Of a stretch of DNA of 64,000 bases, positions 1 to 10,649 are shown in pieces. The notes below the pieces were generated by a model that did not search any database, was not told the DNA's origin, and saw only the letters and a program-made list of their open reading frames with translations. Both the position numbers and the translations under genes were made by a program. How positions within the stretch are numbered: the stretch's first letter is position 1; each line of letters opens with the position of its first letter. The stretch comes from Rachicladosporium sp. CCFEE 5018 (Eukaryota > Ascomycota > Dothideomycetes > Cladosporiales > Cladosporiaceae). Where the stretch lies: NCBI GenBank assembly GCA_002077045.2, contig KZ111141.1:191411-255410 (forward strand), read 5' to 3'.

Positions 1-716
1 GCTATCCGTTCTTCGCAATTCCTCCTGCCGCTCTGCTATGACTGGCTGGAGTATGTCGAAATTGCTGATATGATTTTGACGCTACGAGATGGCATTGTTG
101 TGCTCATGCCCGCGAACACCCTGTGGATATGGACAGGGCGAGTGTTCGCAAGCAGGCTGGCTGAACATTGTGTGAAATACTTTGCGCAGAACGTAAGCAG
201 GAGGGTCGGCATAGCTATTGCGCGATATCTCCCGTCCAAAATCACTAGCGGGGGTGCAGTAGCATTTTGGGTGTTGAAGTTGGGAAATTGCTCTTTTCGA
301 GCTTGTCTCCTTCTCTCGGCGCGCGTGCGGGATACCCTTTTGCAGTTTGACATCTCTGACATCTCCCATTCTGCATGCGTGCATAGCTGCTGTACTCTCG
401 TTGTTGCTTCTAGTTAAGACAAGTTGTGGGCAGGGTAATCAACAAGGTATGTATTCTGAAACGGGTGGTCGTGTTTCGTCTGGACTTGTCAAAAATCCCT
501 TTGGGCCGAGGAACGGCTAGTCGCATGAACATGAGGGAACATGGACACGGATAGGCGCATAGCACGTGGAGGATGTGCGGAGGCGCATATGTTATGTTAG
601 GTGTAGGATGTGCTAACATGATCTGCTGCAGGTCGATCTAATCGTCACGAAGCGCTATTGGCGATCCAGAGGACCTCCCTCCTTGACCACGAGCCTACGT
701 TCTGAGATCTCTCAGC
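1..716. other. Intergenic / upstream region, no gene recognised
   Basis: Short open frames overlap on both strands between about 36 and 420, but none shows a domain, a splice structure or fungal-like codon use. The last ~100 bases are the presumed promoter and 5' leader of the gene starting at 717. Confidence 0.5.
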
Positions 717-1925
717 ATGTCCTTCTACGGCCCTGACTCCTCCTGGTCGAACCCACCGCGCCAACAATCCTGGGACCAACCACCACCGCCTTCTCGCTCC
801 GGCGCCGAGTCGAGTCTTTCCCAGCACAGCGATCCAAATGCCTTCGCATCGCAATTCGAAGAAATAGACCGCGCAACCGATAATCTCCTCAAGTCTGGCA
901 AATGGCTCCCAGGCCACATGCAGCCTTCCATGCAGCCAGGGCGACGGGAAAGCATACCTTCGCCCGGCAGGAACTCGGGCTTCGGGCAGGACCCCAGGAT
1001 GGGCGGAGGTAGTCCGTCGAGACAATATTCTGGCAGCGGAGATGAGAGCGGCAGGCCAGGATCAGCAGGTCTGCAGGGCTACTTCGCGGGCCAGAGGTTT
1101 CCTCCGAGGCAAAGCGAGGCGGAGCAAATGCTGCAGGCTAAGAGGAGAATGGCGGCGCAAAGGGAGAAGGAGTTGAGGAACTACCATCAGGAGCAGCAGT
1201 ATAACAGGAGTGAGTCTGCCAAGGTCATTCTGTCTGACGCACCAGAGCGGGACTGACAGTAAGCAGGCGCAGCTGGGCCCAAAGCCGATCGCGCAATGAG
1301 CCCGAACACAATGAACGAGCAAGATCGCCGTGACTTAATCGCGCGCCAGCACCGCGCGCTTTACGGCGAGAGCTCAACGCTATACAACGCAGATGGCTCC
1401 GCCGCCCGACCAGCCAGCGGCGACGTCCGGAACCAGTCTCCCTCGCAATTTGACCCTTCAGCCGACGACTCTGCAGTCCAGATGCCGCCGCGTGAACACG
1501 CCGAGAGCGCCGCCTCGCCCGCAAACGCCGCAGCGCCAGGCCAGCAATTCGCGCATATCAACGAACTCGCGCAAGCTCGAACATCGACATCTTCGCCAGG
1601 TGCATCGCCACCGCTCCCTCAGGGGCAGAAGGGCTCAGCGTCAAGCGTGGCGCCTATCGGTACGCGACCTGCGCAGACGCCGGCAGCAGGACTGAACAAG
1701 CGGTCTACGACACCGCTGACACCGTCGAGTCTGAGTTATGGCTTCTCGAGTACCGAGTCGGCGGCGCCGAAGGATGAGAGATCTGCGAGCGCGGCTGCGA
1801 ATCCGCCGGTATTGGCTGCTGATAAGAACGCTATTGGCGGACTCGGTGGCGGATGGGGAGGCGACCGAGGTGCTTGGGGCAAGACTGGGAATGCTATGGG
1901 AGCGCAGGCTAGTGTCTGGGGATAG
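717..1925 (+). CDS. Conserved-looking fungal protein of unknown function, Pro/Ser/Gln-rich
   Basis: Two exons, join(717..1209, 1267..1925), about 383 residues. The intron starts GTGAGT, has a CTGAC branch point and ends GCAG; phases match. I do not recognise the function. The N-terminus is low-complexity (W, P, Q, S, G) and includes a short acidic segment (FEEIDRATDNLLKSG, about residues 43-57). Before the intron lies a basic helical stretch rich in K, R, E and Q (about 140-163). Just after it is a compact segment, MNEQDRRDLIARQHRALYG, that looks like the best-conserved core. The C-terminal half is Ala/Ser/Pro-rich and ends in a Gly/Trp-rich tail. No signal peptide or membrane helix is visible. 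The composition suggests a disordered regulatory or RNA-associated protein, but that is inference only. Confidence 0.7.
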
Positions 1926-2902
1926 GGACCGGTGCCTAGCTGTCACGTGCAATGGTTCGAAAGCAGCGCATCATCTCGATGCGGATGGTTCCTCGTCGGC
2001 TGGGGTTCGGGATGTCCGTGATCGCAATCGGTGGCGTATCTCAGGAAATGGGGTTTGCGCGGTAGCATTGTGTGCTTGGGGTATGGTGGCATTCTGGAGG
2101 TGTTTGTTTGGGATCACGGGATGTGGTCGGGTCCAAGTTTCTGGGCGCGTCCACTGGGTTTGGGTGTCGTGCTTCACTGCGGATACCAGGCTGGGTACGG
2201 TAATGGTGCTGCGTTTATCGGTTTGCTGGTTTGGTCATGCATGATCTGATCGGGTTTGGTATGGGACGTGGGACAGGATTGCGCAGGTATCTGGGTCGGT
2301 AGGGCAAGCTGCTTTACTCACACCAAAAAGGTCATCCGTTTCTTGGTCAAGTGTAGCACATGAGGTCAGGTCATAAGAGGCGGCCGTTTCATATTTGGTA
2401 GTCACGGCGCGGTCCGTGCTCCACGACCTGATGCCTTTCTGTCTCGCGACCTTCCCCCTGTGTCTCTATTGCGGAACAGCACTATGCGCGGTCTAAGTCA
2501 TGCGAACTGCTCAAGGTCCAGCGGCGTCTCACAGACCAGCCGGCGTAGTGAGAATTCATGTGCTACTTCGTCCGCCAGTGAAACGATGGAAGGAGACGTT
2601 CTCCAGTACCTCGCGTTCGGCACACTCCTACTTGGCCCTACACCCTCCAGATCTGAGTCCATCTCACAGTAGCTCACGTGTGCACCACTCTTGCAGGGTC
2701 GAGGACCTCGACAATGGGATAGAGGTGCGCAATGTAAGCAGTTGGCGCGTGTTTGTTCTGTCGGTGACTGATCAAAGGGAGGTAACAGCAAAGGGATGAT
2801 TTTTTCGATCTTTTCTTTTTCTATTGTTGATCTTCATCTTCCGCTTTCCAAAGTTATCGCTCTAAAGGCTACGCTTGAAGAACTTGGCAAGTACAACTCA
2901 AG
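1926..2902. other. Intergenic region with pyrimidine-rich promoter tract
   Basis: No gene is supported here. A T/C-rich tract at about 2809-2850, less than 100 bases before the F-box gene start, is typical of a fungal core promoter or 5' leader. Short open frames (for example 2498-2791) look random. Confidence 0.5.
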
Positions 2903-3460
2903 ATGCAGGCATCTATCCCCAAAATGCAGCGCGCATATCTCGAAGACCTCCCGGTCGAGCTTCTTCACCTCATCGCCTCGGATCTTCCTCCTTCCTCTCA
3001 AGTCTCGCTGAGACTCGCATCTCGCATAGCCTACATTCAGCTCCCAGCGTCTACTCGACGAAAGTCCACCGAAATCCCACTGTGCGAGTTAAAAGCTTAT
3101 CGTCGCTACATCTCCGAGCGTCGCGAAGCCGAAGGTGGGAGGCGCCGCTGCGTGCTTTGCGATGGTTTGATGCCATTGAACTTCTTTCGCAGTCCGGTCA
3201 GGCCGATCTGTAAATGGCACGATGCCCGGTTCGAGAAGCTATCAAGTAACGTCCAGGTGGATCCGGAGGTCTCTAGTGTGGGCGAGAGTGCAGACGGCGC
3301 GCGTAGTGTGAAGAGGCTATTCTGTGTGCACTGCAAGGATATTCGCGGATGGAACGTCGATGTATGTCCGTGTGAAGCTCAAGGCGGTTGCGCGAGCTGT
3401 GGCGTTCTGGACGTAGAGTGCCGGATCAGGATGGCAGGGAAGGCCGCAGGATCGTTTTGA
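2903..3460 (+). CDS. Small F-box-like protein with Cys-rich C-terminus
   Basis: Intronless, 185 residues. Residues about 10-48 read as an F-box: LEDLPVELLHLIASDLPPSS followed by a Leu/Arg helix, the usual LP-x-E-[LI]-L pattern. F-box proteins bind Skp1 and bring substrates to SCF ubiquitin ligases. The rest is Cys-rich: CVLCDG near residue 85, then CVHC, CPC, CASC and a final Cys at about 145-178, which could bind one or two zinc ions. This layout is common in small Dothideomycete F-box proteins. The substrate cannot be inferred. The start fits a good context and follows a CT-rich leader. The F-box call is fairly safe; the zinc binding is inferred from the cysteine pairs. Confidence 0.72.
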   Translation: MQASIPKMQRAYLEDLPVELLHLIASDLPPSSQVSLRLASRIAYIQLPASTRRKSTEIPLCELKAYRRYISERREAEGGRRRCVLCDGLMPLNFFRSPVRPICKWHDARFEKLSSNVQVDPEVSSVGESADGARSVKRLFCVHCKDIRGWNVDVCPCEAQGGCASCGVLDVECRIRMAGKAAGSF

Positions 3461-3640
3461 GTCGGTCGGCTCAATCCCCGCCCATGTAATCGACGTTCAC
3501 CAAATAATCCTCACCGCGGCATTAGCCAGGTAGTTAATTGTCCGGGGCATTTAACAGAGCCTGAGCTATGATGAATGGTGCGTCGGCGAGATGACCAGCT
3601 GCTATGGCTTGTGACCATATATATTGGTCCACTTCCATGT

Positions 3641-4502
3641 CTATACTTTCTCCAGCACAGTTTCAAAATGCTGCTCAGCGCAGTTCGCCCTAGTCAATTG
3701 GTACCGATACTGGCGGACTGCAAGCGCGACCGCAGCCTGCGCAGCACTCATACAAAGCACGAGCATGATGCTGGCGATCTGGATGGCACTGAGACAAACG
3801 CCACACCACAGATCAGCGCCCGCGAGCGGATCCTGGGATCGCAATGATGATGGCTCCGGCCTCCAAAGGCTTTGCACTAGGTCGGTGCAGAAGGCATGTC
3901 CGTCGAACGTGCTGAACAGCAGGCCGAGCACGAGAAGCCGGGCGAAGAAAGAGAGCACCGCATCGATCCAGAGGAAGTGGGCGAATATTGTAAGACAGCC
4001 AGGACGGTTCTGTGGGCTCGAGTCAGCACTACGTTCCAGTGTATCATGACTGCGATGTCACGTACTCTCAGTATGCCTATCAGCCCGAGGCTACTAATTG
4101 AACATGCTGCGAGAGCATAGCCCGCTACGAGTTGTGCAGTGAGACTTGGCTCAGCAGGAATGTAATAGCATGCCAGTGCTGCCAGAGCCTGGTTGACTGT
4201 AGCAAGTGCAGAGGCAAGTACCAGAAACGTTCGACTATTACTGTTGCAATATCACTGTCAGTTCGAGTCCTTATGATGACAGTCGAAACACCATCTCTCA
4301 CCTCGTCGCTTTGGAGCTGTTACCATTCACCTTCGACGCCATACTTTGACTCAAGCCAATCAGCTAGCGAAGTTCGCAGAAAGTCTGCGTCAATAGAGCA
4401 ACCATCGACAAAGCAGATCATGTCTGCGCTGATCGAAGAGCAGTCACTGCAACTCATATTGTTTGCTGCCGCGGATGGCACGATCCTGAGATCCGTAAGC
4501 AT
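3641..4502 (-). CDS. Predicted four-helix membrane protein of unknown function
   Basis: Three exons on the minus strand: 4502..4345, 4240..4066, 4009..3641 (about 233 residues). Donors are GTATGG and GTACGT, acceptors CAACAG and CCACAG, with CTGAC branch points, and phases agree across both junctions. After a short Cys-containing N-terminus (MSCSDC and onwards) come four hydrophobic segments: about residues 57-77, 87-108, 117-145 and 180-210, ending in a basic tail. This resembles many small fungal tetraspan proteins, but I recognise no family motif. The frame is open upstream to an ATG at 4661, but that ATG overlaps a TATAAA box, so a start at 4502 or 4457 is more likely. Function unknown. 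Confidence 0.62.
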
Positions 4503-4660
4503 GCTGTCACACTCTTTCCGCGCAGAGCCGAGTCGGCGGTCAGCTCTGCCAAGCTCCTGCAAGGCTGGAAGAGATCTCAGTGCCGATGCGAGGTGGATGC
4601 GAGGATGACATAAATGGTCTCGGGTGTGAGAAAGTGCCGAGTCCGGTGATGTCACGTGCA

Positions 4661-4666
4661 TTTATA
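4661..4666 (-). promoter_or_regulatory. TATA-like box (TATAAA) of the four-helix membrane protein gene
   Basis: TATAAA on the minus strand, about 160 bases before the preferred ATG at 4502. It merges into an ATG at 4661, which argues against using that ATG as start. Confidence 0.4.
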
Positions 4667-5151
4667 CCTAGGTAGGGAGTGAGGTCGGCGGTGGAAGTGA
4701 GTGAAGACCGCGACAAACTTCAAGTGAGTACACATGCGAAGCGTCCGAATTTACTTTCTGAAGTTCCGCCGTGAATAGCTTCAAAGGTGTTGCTTTGTCC
4801 CTGCATATCGGAAGCAGTGTGATTTCTTCAATAACATCCGGGATCGCTCATATAGGAAAGCCGCCTAGTAAACTTTGACACGCTCTTTGACCTTGGACGC
4901 GACTTGATGAGATGAGATGCCCTTTCGAAAGACCACATCGTCACTCTGCCTTTGATTTGTGTTGCTCGCGTCGCTGACCCCTCCACATCAGTACGATCGC
5001 GCAGGTCCCACAAACACAAAGCGCTGCGAGTTCCCGCCTAGATCAGCGCGCAAGGCAAGCAAGCACTGCCTTTCACCACGCGCCGCATTTTGTCTCGAAA
5101 TCGGGGCGGTGCTGCCTTTAGTCTGTGGCCTTGCTGCGCTGCCGATGAACG
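4667..5151. other. Divergent intergenic region
   Basis: Separates the minus-strand membrane protein gene from the plus-strand nse4 gene, so it should hold both promoters. No open frame here looks coding. Confidence 0.45.
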
Positions 5152-6651
5152 ATGGCACGCCTGAATGAGCGCGTGTCTTCCATGGCACCCTCCTCACGAT
5201 ACCCTTCCGCGACACCTGGAGTCTCTGATCAAGAGAATAACGATCCCAACCCAACCGCACGCGAGAAGGGCAAGGCTCGCGCCATGGATCCACCCGCACG
5301 AAGCAGCTTGCCAACGCCCACCTCTGGCCATAGTGATGGCGCGTCGTCGGGACAGAAGCGGAAGCGTGGCAGCGATGACAGGGCCGCGAGCCCTTGTGCA
5401 GCAGAGACCGATGAACAAAAAATCAACCGCTACTTTGATCCGAATCAAGACCCTGAGGAGCGAAGGGAGATTAAGCGCAAAAGTCGCGCGCTTGAGCGAG
5501 ACTTCAATGGTGAGCTATGCGACCATGTGAGATTAGGGTGATCGCCTATTGACAAGTTGCAGAAAATCGAGCCGAGATCCTCAGTGGTAACGATGGGAAG
5601 TTGCAAGAACTGGTGAAGCGCGCAAACGACAACTTCCAGCATGTGAAGCAGACGAACGACGCGACCATCGACTCCAGGTTGATGGTCAACCTCTCAGACG
5701 CTGCCAACAGGCAGGCAGGACACGCTTCTGCAGGCGACAAGAGTACGGGCATTGACGTGGATGAGTTCCTCTCGAAGTGCATATCCTTCATGCGCAATGG
5801 CGGGCCTGTGGACGCTACGAGCACACAGCCAACACAGCGGCGACGGACACGACGTGCAGACGACAGCGACGTGGATGACGACGAAGATGATGAAGTGGGA
5901 GCGGTGGATCTAGACTGGGAGCTTTTAGGACGGCATGCATGCATACCCAACAACTCACGGCCACCAGTGCCTTCGTTCCTGCTGGGCCCGCTCTCGGTGC
6001 AGAAGAAGCAACGCAAAGAGACCCAGCGAAGAGCACGAAACGGCCGGGAGGCTGCTGGTCGCGAATCACGACCTGAAGCTTTGACGCGGGAAGACCTTGA
6101 CCAGTCTGATAGGAATGGACTCACAGCGATCTGCACGAGAATACGAAGTCATCTTGTCAAGGTGGCTCGCGATGCTTCGACAGCGCTAGGCAAAGCAGGC
6201 ATCACTGGCTACGAACAGCTCCGAACGCCTAAGGGAGAGGCTCTCATGAAGAAGCTACGGATCACAGATACTGGTGGACCTAGTGTCTTCGAGTATGTGG
6301 TCAATCCACATAGCTTCGGGCAGACGGTGGAAAATCTGTTTTACGTGAGCTTCCTGATCAAGGAAGGCAGCTGTGGCATTGAAATGGACGACAATGGCTT
6401 GCCATCGCTGCGTAAGCCACACACACCTGCCAAGTTCACACCCGCATTGCTGATAGTCTACAGTCATACCGAATGCTCGTACAGATGAAGAGGGACGCGG
6501 ACAAGACGTGAGCAAACATCAAGCAATCCTTTCGCTGGACTACGGCACATGGCAGGACCTCATCAAAGCGTTCGGCATCACCGAGCCTATGATACCGCAT
6601 CGCGAGGAAGAGCGAGGCACTCAGATGGGAGCGAGAGGGTGGTACGCGTGA
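5152..6651 (+). CDS. nse4: Nse4, kleisin subunit of the SMC5-SMC6 complex
   Basis: Three exons, join(5152..5509, 5563..6411, 6464..6651), 464 residues. Nse4 is the kleisin that bridges the Smc5 and Smc6 heads and binds Nse1-Nse3 in the complex acting in DNA repair and replication-fork processing. After a disordered N-terminus with a KRKR-type basic patch comes the Nse4 N-terminal region (INRYFDPNQDPEERR into a long helix, then NENRAEILSG across intron 1). An acidic linker (DDSDVDDDEDDE) follows, then WELLGRHA with PSFLLGPL, and at the C-terminus the winged helix with the signature SKHQAILSLDYGTW and EPMIPHREEER. Donors GTGAGC and GTAAGC, acceptors TTGCAG and CTACAG, all in phase. An in-frame ATG at 5182 could also be the start. 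Confidence 0.93.
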
Positions 6652-7011
6652 CCGCTCCAGCAAAGTGTGCGCTGGGGTATTGATCAGCATTTGCTTACTC
6701 GGAGGCGCATCAGGAAGTGCAGAGACTTTGGCATAGATACCCATACGTTATTGATCCTGAGACCTGGTACTGACTTCATCTCCTTTGCGAGTATAGAGGA
6801 ACATTGTTGACAGAGTCGCACCTTCCAGTGCTGTTGCCGAGAAGCCGAATAGTCTTCGTGCCAAGCCTGTCGATCAGGTACCTCACGCCCTGCACTTCCT
6901 CCATCGAAGTAAACGGCCGTAATGACTTGCATGGTAAGCAAATGGACGTACAGATATAGTCTGCTATAGCTATCACAGCGAGCTTCGCAGCAATCATGCT
7001 TGCGTTCAAGG
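6652..7011. other. Intergenic region before the MFS gene
   Basis: 360 bases between two plus-strand genes. It should hold the nse4 3' UTR and the MFS promoter. I see no gene or repeat. Confidence 0.4.
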
Positions 7012-8558
7012 ATGCTCGCACACTCTGCCGTCGAGGGAGCGTCTGTCTCGCCACCAGACAGCGTCGCTTACCCACCTGAACACCCGCAACCCTTGGAGTG
7101 GACATCCCCTACCGATCCAGAGAATCCACGCAACTTCTCCCTTGGCGTCCGCGTCTACGCTACTGCCGCCGTCAGCTTCCTCGCCTTCGTCACTGCTTTG
7201 GCGGCATCGATCTACAGTCCCGCGATTGAAGAGGTTCAGAACGTTTTCCATGTCTCCGAGGAGATTGCGCTACTACCACTATCGTTATACAATCTTGGCC
7301 TTGCTTTTGGACCGCTTGTCGGCGCGCCGCTGAGTGAGGTGTACGGACGCAAGGCAGTCTTCTTATTGACGACACCGGTATTTGCCCTTCTTGTCCTTGG
7401 GGCTGGACTATCGAGAGACGTCGCGAGCCTATGTGTGTGTAGATTCATCGCGGGTGTATTCGCGGCGCCGGCGATCAGCAATGCAAGTGCTACCATCGCG
7501 GACATCACGGACGGCAGGTACAGGGGTATTGCTCTTGGGATTTAGTGAGTTGGCTCCTTCAAGGTCCATGCCGTGATCGGAGAGATGCATAAATGCTGAC
7601 TGTTTGGCATAGCTACGCAGTGCCCTCTTGCGGCGCCGTGCTCGGTCCGCTTATCGGTGGCTTCGTGGTCATCGGGAAGGGCTGCCGATGGACGCAGTGG
7701 GTTACTCTGATGTTCATCGGAGCTGCATATCTCCCGGTGCTCTTCACGCCCGAGACATACAAAGTCCGACTTCTCCAACAACGTGCGAAGAAGCTAGGTA
7801 TCGATCCTGCAATTGCGCAACCCAAGAAATCGATATCAGCTGCGCTCCTTTACTTCCTGCGCAAATTGGTCTTCAGGCCAATCCACATGCTCTTTACCGA
7901 GCCCATCGTAACGCTTGCCTGCGTCTACTCTGGCTTCCTCTTCGGTCTAACATACACCTTCGTCGTCGCCTCGCCCTGGGTCTGGTCGCACTACTACGCC
8001 TTCAGTCCAGCAGCGCAAACATTATCCTTTCTAAGCCTGACCTTCGGAGTCTGCCTCGTTCCAGTCCCCCAGGTCCTAGCCGATCGCTACATCTATCAAC
8101 CACGGCTCCGTCGCCACCTCACCACCTCGCCACCGTCAAGCCCGTTCCCAGCCGAACAAAGACTCTCTGCCGCCCTGCCTGCATCCCTAGTCCTCCCGCT
8201 AAGCCTATTCGCCTACGCCTGGACAGCTCGACCAGCCATCCACTGGATCGTCCCGATGCTCTTCCAGGCTCTCGCCATGCTGTCGAGCATAGTCGTCTAC
8301 GGCTCGGTCAATCTCTACATGCTCGACGCTTACGGGCCGCTCTATGGCGCATCCGCAAGTGGAGCGGCCATGCTGTGTCGGTACACTTTTAGCTCTGCGT
8401 TCCCGATGTTCAGTCTTAGGCTCTACAGAGCTCTGGGAGCGGGTTGGGCAGGTAGCTTGCTGGGCTTCTTGGCGATAGTATTGGCAGCTGGGCTTTGGGG
8501 GTTCTGGAGATGGGGAAATGGCGTGAAGGGGAGTGGGAAGTATGAGATTAGTACATGA
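7012..8558 (+). CDS. MFS transporter, DHA1 (polyamine/drug:H+ antiporter-like)
   Basis: Two exons, join(7012..7544, 7613..8558), 492 residues; the intron starts GTGAGT and ends GCATAG, in phase. After a cytosolic N-terminus ending in the WTSPTDPENPRNFS element typical of fungal DHA1 transporters, the protein shows about 12 hydrophobic segments. The first is FLAFVTALAASIYSPAI. The loop between helices 2 and 3 carries the MFS signature around PLSEVYGRKAVF, and helix 5 has the antiporter-like GPLIGGF. The second half includes SGFLFGLTYTF and SSIVVYGSVNLYMLDAYGPL. Members of this group export polyamines or toxic compounds at the plasma membrane; the substrate cannot be read from sequence. An ATG at 6996 is out of frame. 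The C-terminal part is slightly short, but no break is visible. Confidence 0.9.
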
Positions 8559-9179
8559 TGTGGCGGCGTCAGGCACTGGAGAACCTGTGGTTATGATCAC
8601 AGCCGACGACTTATGACGACAAAGCCTCCTGGACTCGGATGTTTGGCTTGCAATGCTACATGGCAGGATGGAGTCCACGTGCTCCAGACGTGCGACATTC
8701 ACAAGCCTGGCCCTGCTACAAGAGCACCATTGCTCAAGCGGCTAGAGTGGCGATTGTTCTGAATCATCGTTGACGTGACCATACAGTCGTGCGCGAGCGA
8801 CGAACGAAGCACGCTCGTGCCAGGGAGGTGCGGAACGCAGTCGCAGCATGCATCGGCAGGTGATATACAGCCGGCCGACGAACACGACCACCTTGTTCGA
8901 TCAGAGCTGTTTCGGAGCATTTTCGGCCGGCAGCGCGCGGCTTGCCAGAGCTTCAAGCTCACCACACTGCACGCCGAACGTCATATCGAAGGTTGAACCC
9001 AATCTCACCTCGTGTTTGCATATGGTTGTAGATGCAGGTACATCATGTCACAGCATTGGATTTTATAAAGTAATTCGCCGATTCCTATCTTCAATCACTC
9101 CTTTGCAGTGATCGTATTATTCTTTAAGCATTCTTAGTGAGGCTTCGCCGTTGGCTCATGAATTCTCGCATCTAGCAAG
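8559..9179. other. Intergenic region upstream of acetate kinase
   Basis: No gene supported. The 3' part holds a TATAAA box (9064-9069); short open frames on both strands look random. Confidence 0.45.
9064..9069 (+). promoter_or_regulatory. TATA box of the acetate kinase gene
   Basis: TATAAA lies 111 bases before the ATG at 9180, in an AT-richer stretch, a normal spacing for a fungal TATA promoter. Confidence 0.4.
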
Positions 9180-10433
9180 ATGTCGCAGATCATCCTCTCG
9201 ATCAATGCTGGCTCCTCATCAGTCAAGGTCTCTGTCTACACCTTCTCAGACTCAGACCCGAAACCCAAATCAATCGCCTCCGTCTCCCTCTCCGGTCTCA
9301 CGTCTCCACCTACTAAGCTCACTTCCGGCAAGGATACCAAAACACTCGAGAACATCTCCACGCCAAATGAAGCCTTCAGCGCCATCCTTGAACACCTCAC
9401 GTCGGACTCTTCGCTCCCCCAACTCAAGGACCCCTCAGACATAGCTTTCGCCTGCCACCGCATAGTCCACGGCGGCGGCTACTCCGCCCCAACTCGAATA
9501 GATGCAGATACCTACCACCACCTCGAAGCGCTCTCAGACCTCGCTCCCCTCCATAACGCCGGCGCTCTCGAGATAGTGAAAGCCGTCCACACCTCCATCC
9601 CAACATGCACCAATGTCGCCTTCTTCGATTCAGCCTTCCACTCTACGATCCCAGAGCCAGTGCGAACGTACATGATCGATCCTGCTAAAGCCAAGAAGAC
9701 TGGTTTGAGGAAGTACGGCTTCCACGGCCTGTCCTACGCCTTCATCACCCGAGCCGTAGCTTCGCATCTCCAAAAGCCAATCGAAGAGACACACCTTATC
9801 GCCCTGCATCTCGGCTCCGGCGCCTCCTGCTGCGCCATCAAGAACGGTAAAAGTGTAGACACCACCATGGGCCTCACGCCCCTCTCCGGACTGCCAGGTG
9901 CGACGCGAAGCGGCGACGTAGATCCTAGTCTGATCTTCCACTTCACCCACGATGCTTCGAGACCTATCCCTGGCAGTTCGGAGGCTATGCACGTTACGCA
10001 GGCGGAGATGATCCTCAATAAGCAGAGTGGCTGGAAGGCGCTGACGGGCACAACGGATTTCGGGGAGGTGAGTAAGCGCGCTGAAGAAGGGGATGAGATG
10101 GCAAAGCTGGCGTTTGAAGTTTTCGTTGATCGAGTTGTGGGGTTTGTGGGGAGCTATTATGTCAAGTTGGGAGGGAAGGTGGATGCGCTGGTGTTTGCGG
10201 GTGGGATCGGGGAGCATGGAGTCCACTTCAGGGAAGAAGTGGTGGCGAGGGTAAGGTGTTTGGGATTTGAGATCGACCGAGGAGCGAACGAGCAACTGCA
10301 GGATGGCGAGGTCGGCGACATCGGAAAGCAGAAAGAAGGAGATCGGCGAGTGTTGGTTTGCCAGACCGATGAGCAGACTGAGATGGCTAGGCAGTGCGCT
10401 GAGGATGCCGACAATCTGCGGCGACCAGCGTGA
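9180..10433 (+). CDS. ackA: Acetate kinase
   Basis: Intronless, 417 residues, full length for the family. It converts acetate and ATP to acetyl phosphate and ADP, reversibly. All ASKHA-fold acetate kinase landmarks are present: INAGSSSVK at the N-terminus (phosphate 1), CHRIVHGG, the substrate-binding FFDSAFHSTIP, the phosphate-2 loop HLGSGASCCAIK, the signature TTMGLTPLSGLPGATRSGDVDP (around residues 230-250) and the adenosine motif FAGGIGEHG. In fungi this enzyme typically partners a phosphoketolase (Xfp) that makes acetyl phosphate; no Xfp gene is in this window. The C-terminal ~40 residues are charged and low-complexity. The gene converges with MET2, 216 bases apart. Confidence 0.97.
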   Translation: MSQIILSINAGSSSVKVSVYTFSDSDPKPKSIASVSLSGLTSPPTKLTSGKDTKTLENISTPNEAFSAILEHLTSDSSLPQLKDPSDIAFACHRIVHGGGYSAPTRIDADTYHHLEALSDLAPLHNAGALEIVKAVHTSIPTCTNVAFFDSAFHSTIPEPVRTYMIDPAKAKKTGLRKYGFHGLSYAFITRAVASHLQKPIEETHLIALHLGSGASCCAIKNGKSVDTTMGLTPLSGLPGATRSGDVDPSLIFHFTHDASRPIPGSSEAMHVTQAEMILNKQSGWKALTGTTDFGEVSKRAEEGDEMAKLAFEVFVDRVVGFVGSYYVKLGGKVDALVFAGGIGEHGVHFREEVVARVRCLGFEIDRGANEQLQDGEVGDIGKQKEGDRRVLVCQTDEQTEMARQCAEDADNLRRPA

Positions 10434-10649
10434 TGTGATTACCCCGACTTGGTGATGTCAATGCTGCACATCTAGTAGGGTATATCGCTACTCGTCGCGG
10501 TGCTGCTGCGGATATCGCTTGTGAACGTCGATGGCAGGATCCCATCATGATTGTCCATCAGTGCAGATGCTCTGACGCCTCATGCTGTTAAAGCCATCTG
10601 ATGTAAAGGGTAGTCATGCTGTGTAGGTCCCGTGCTCTCACCTCCAGTC

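Noticed and set aside
9630..10295. 221-codon minus-strand ORF
   Set aside because: Fully antisense to the acetate kinase gene; a shadow of its codon use.
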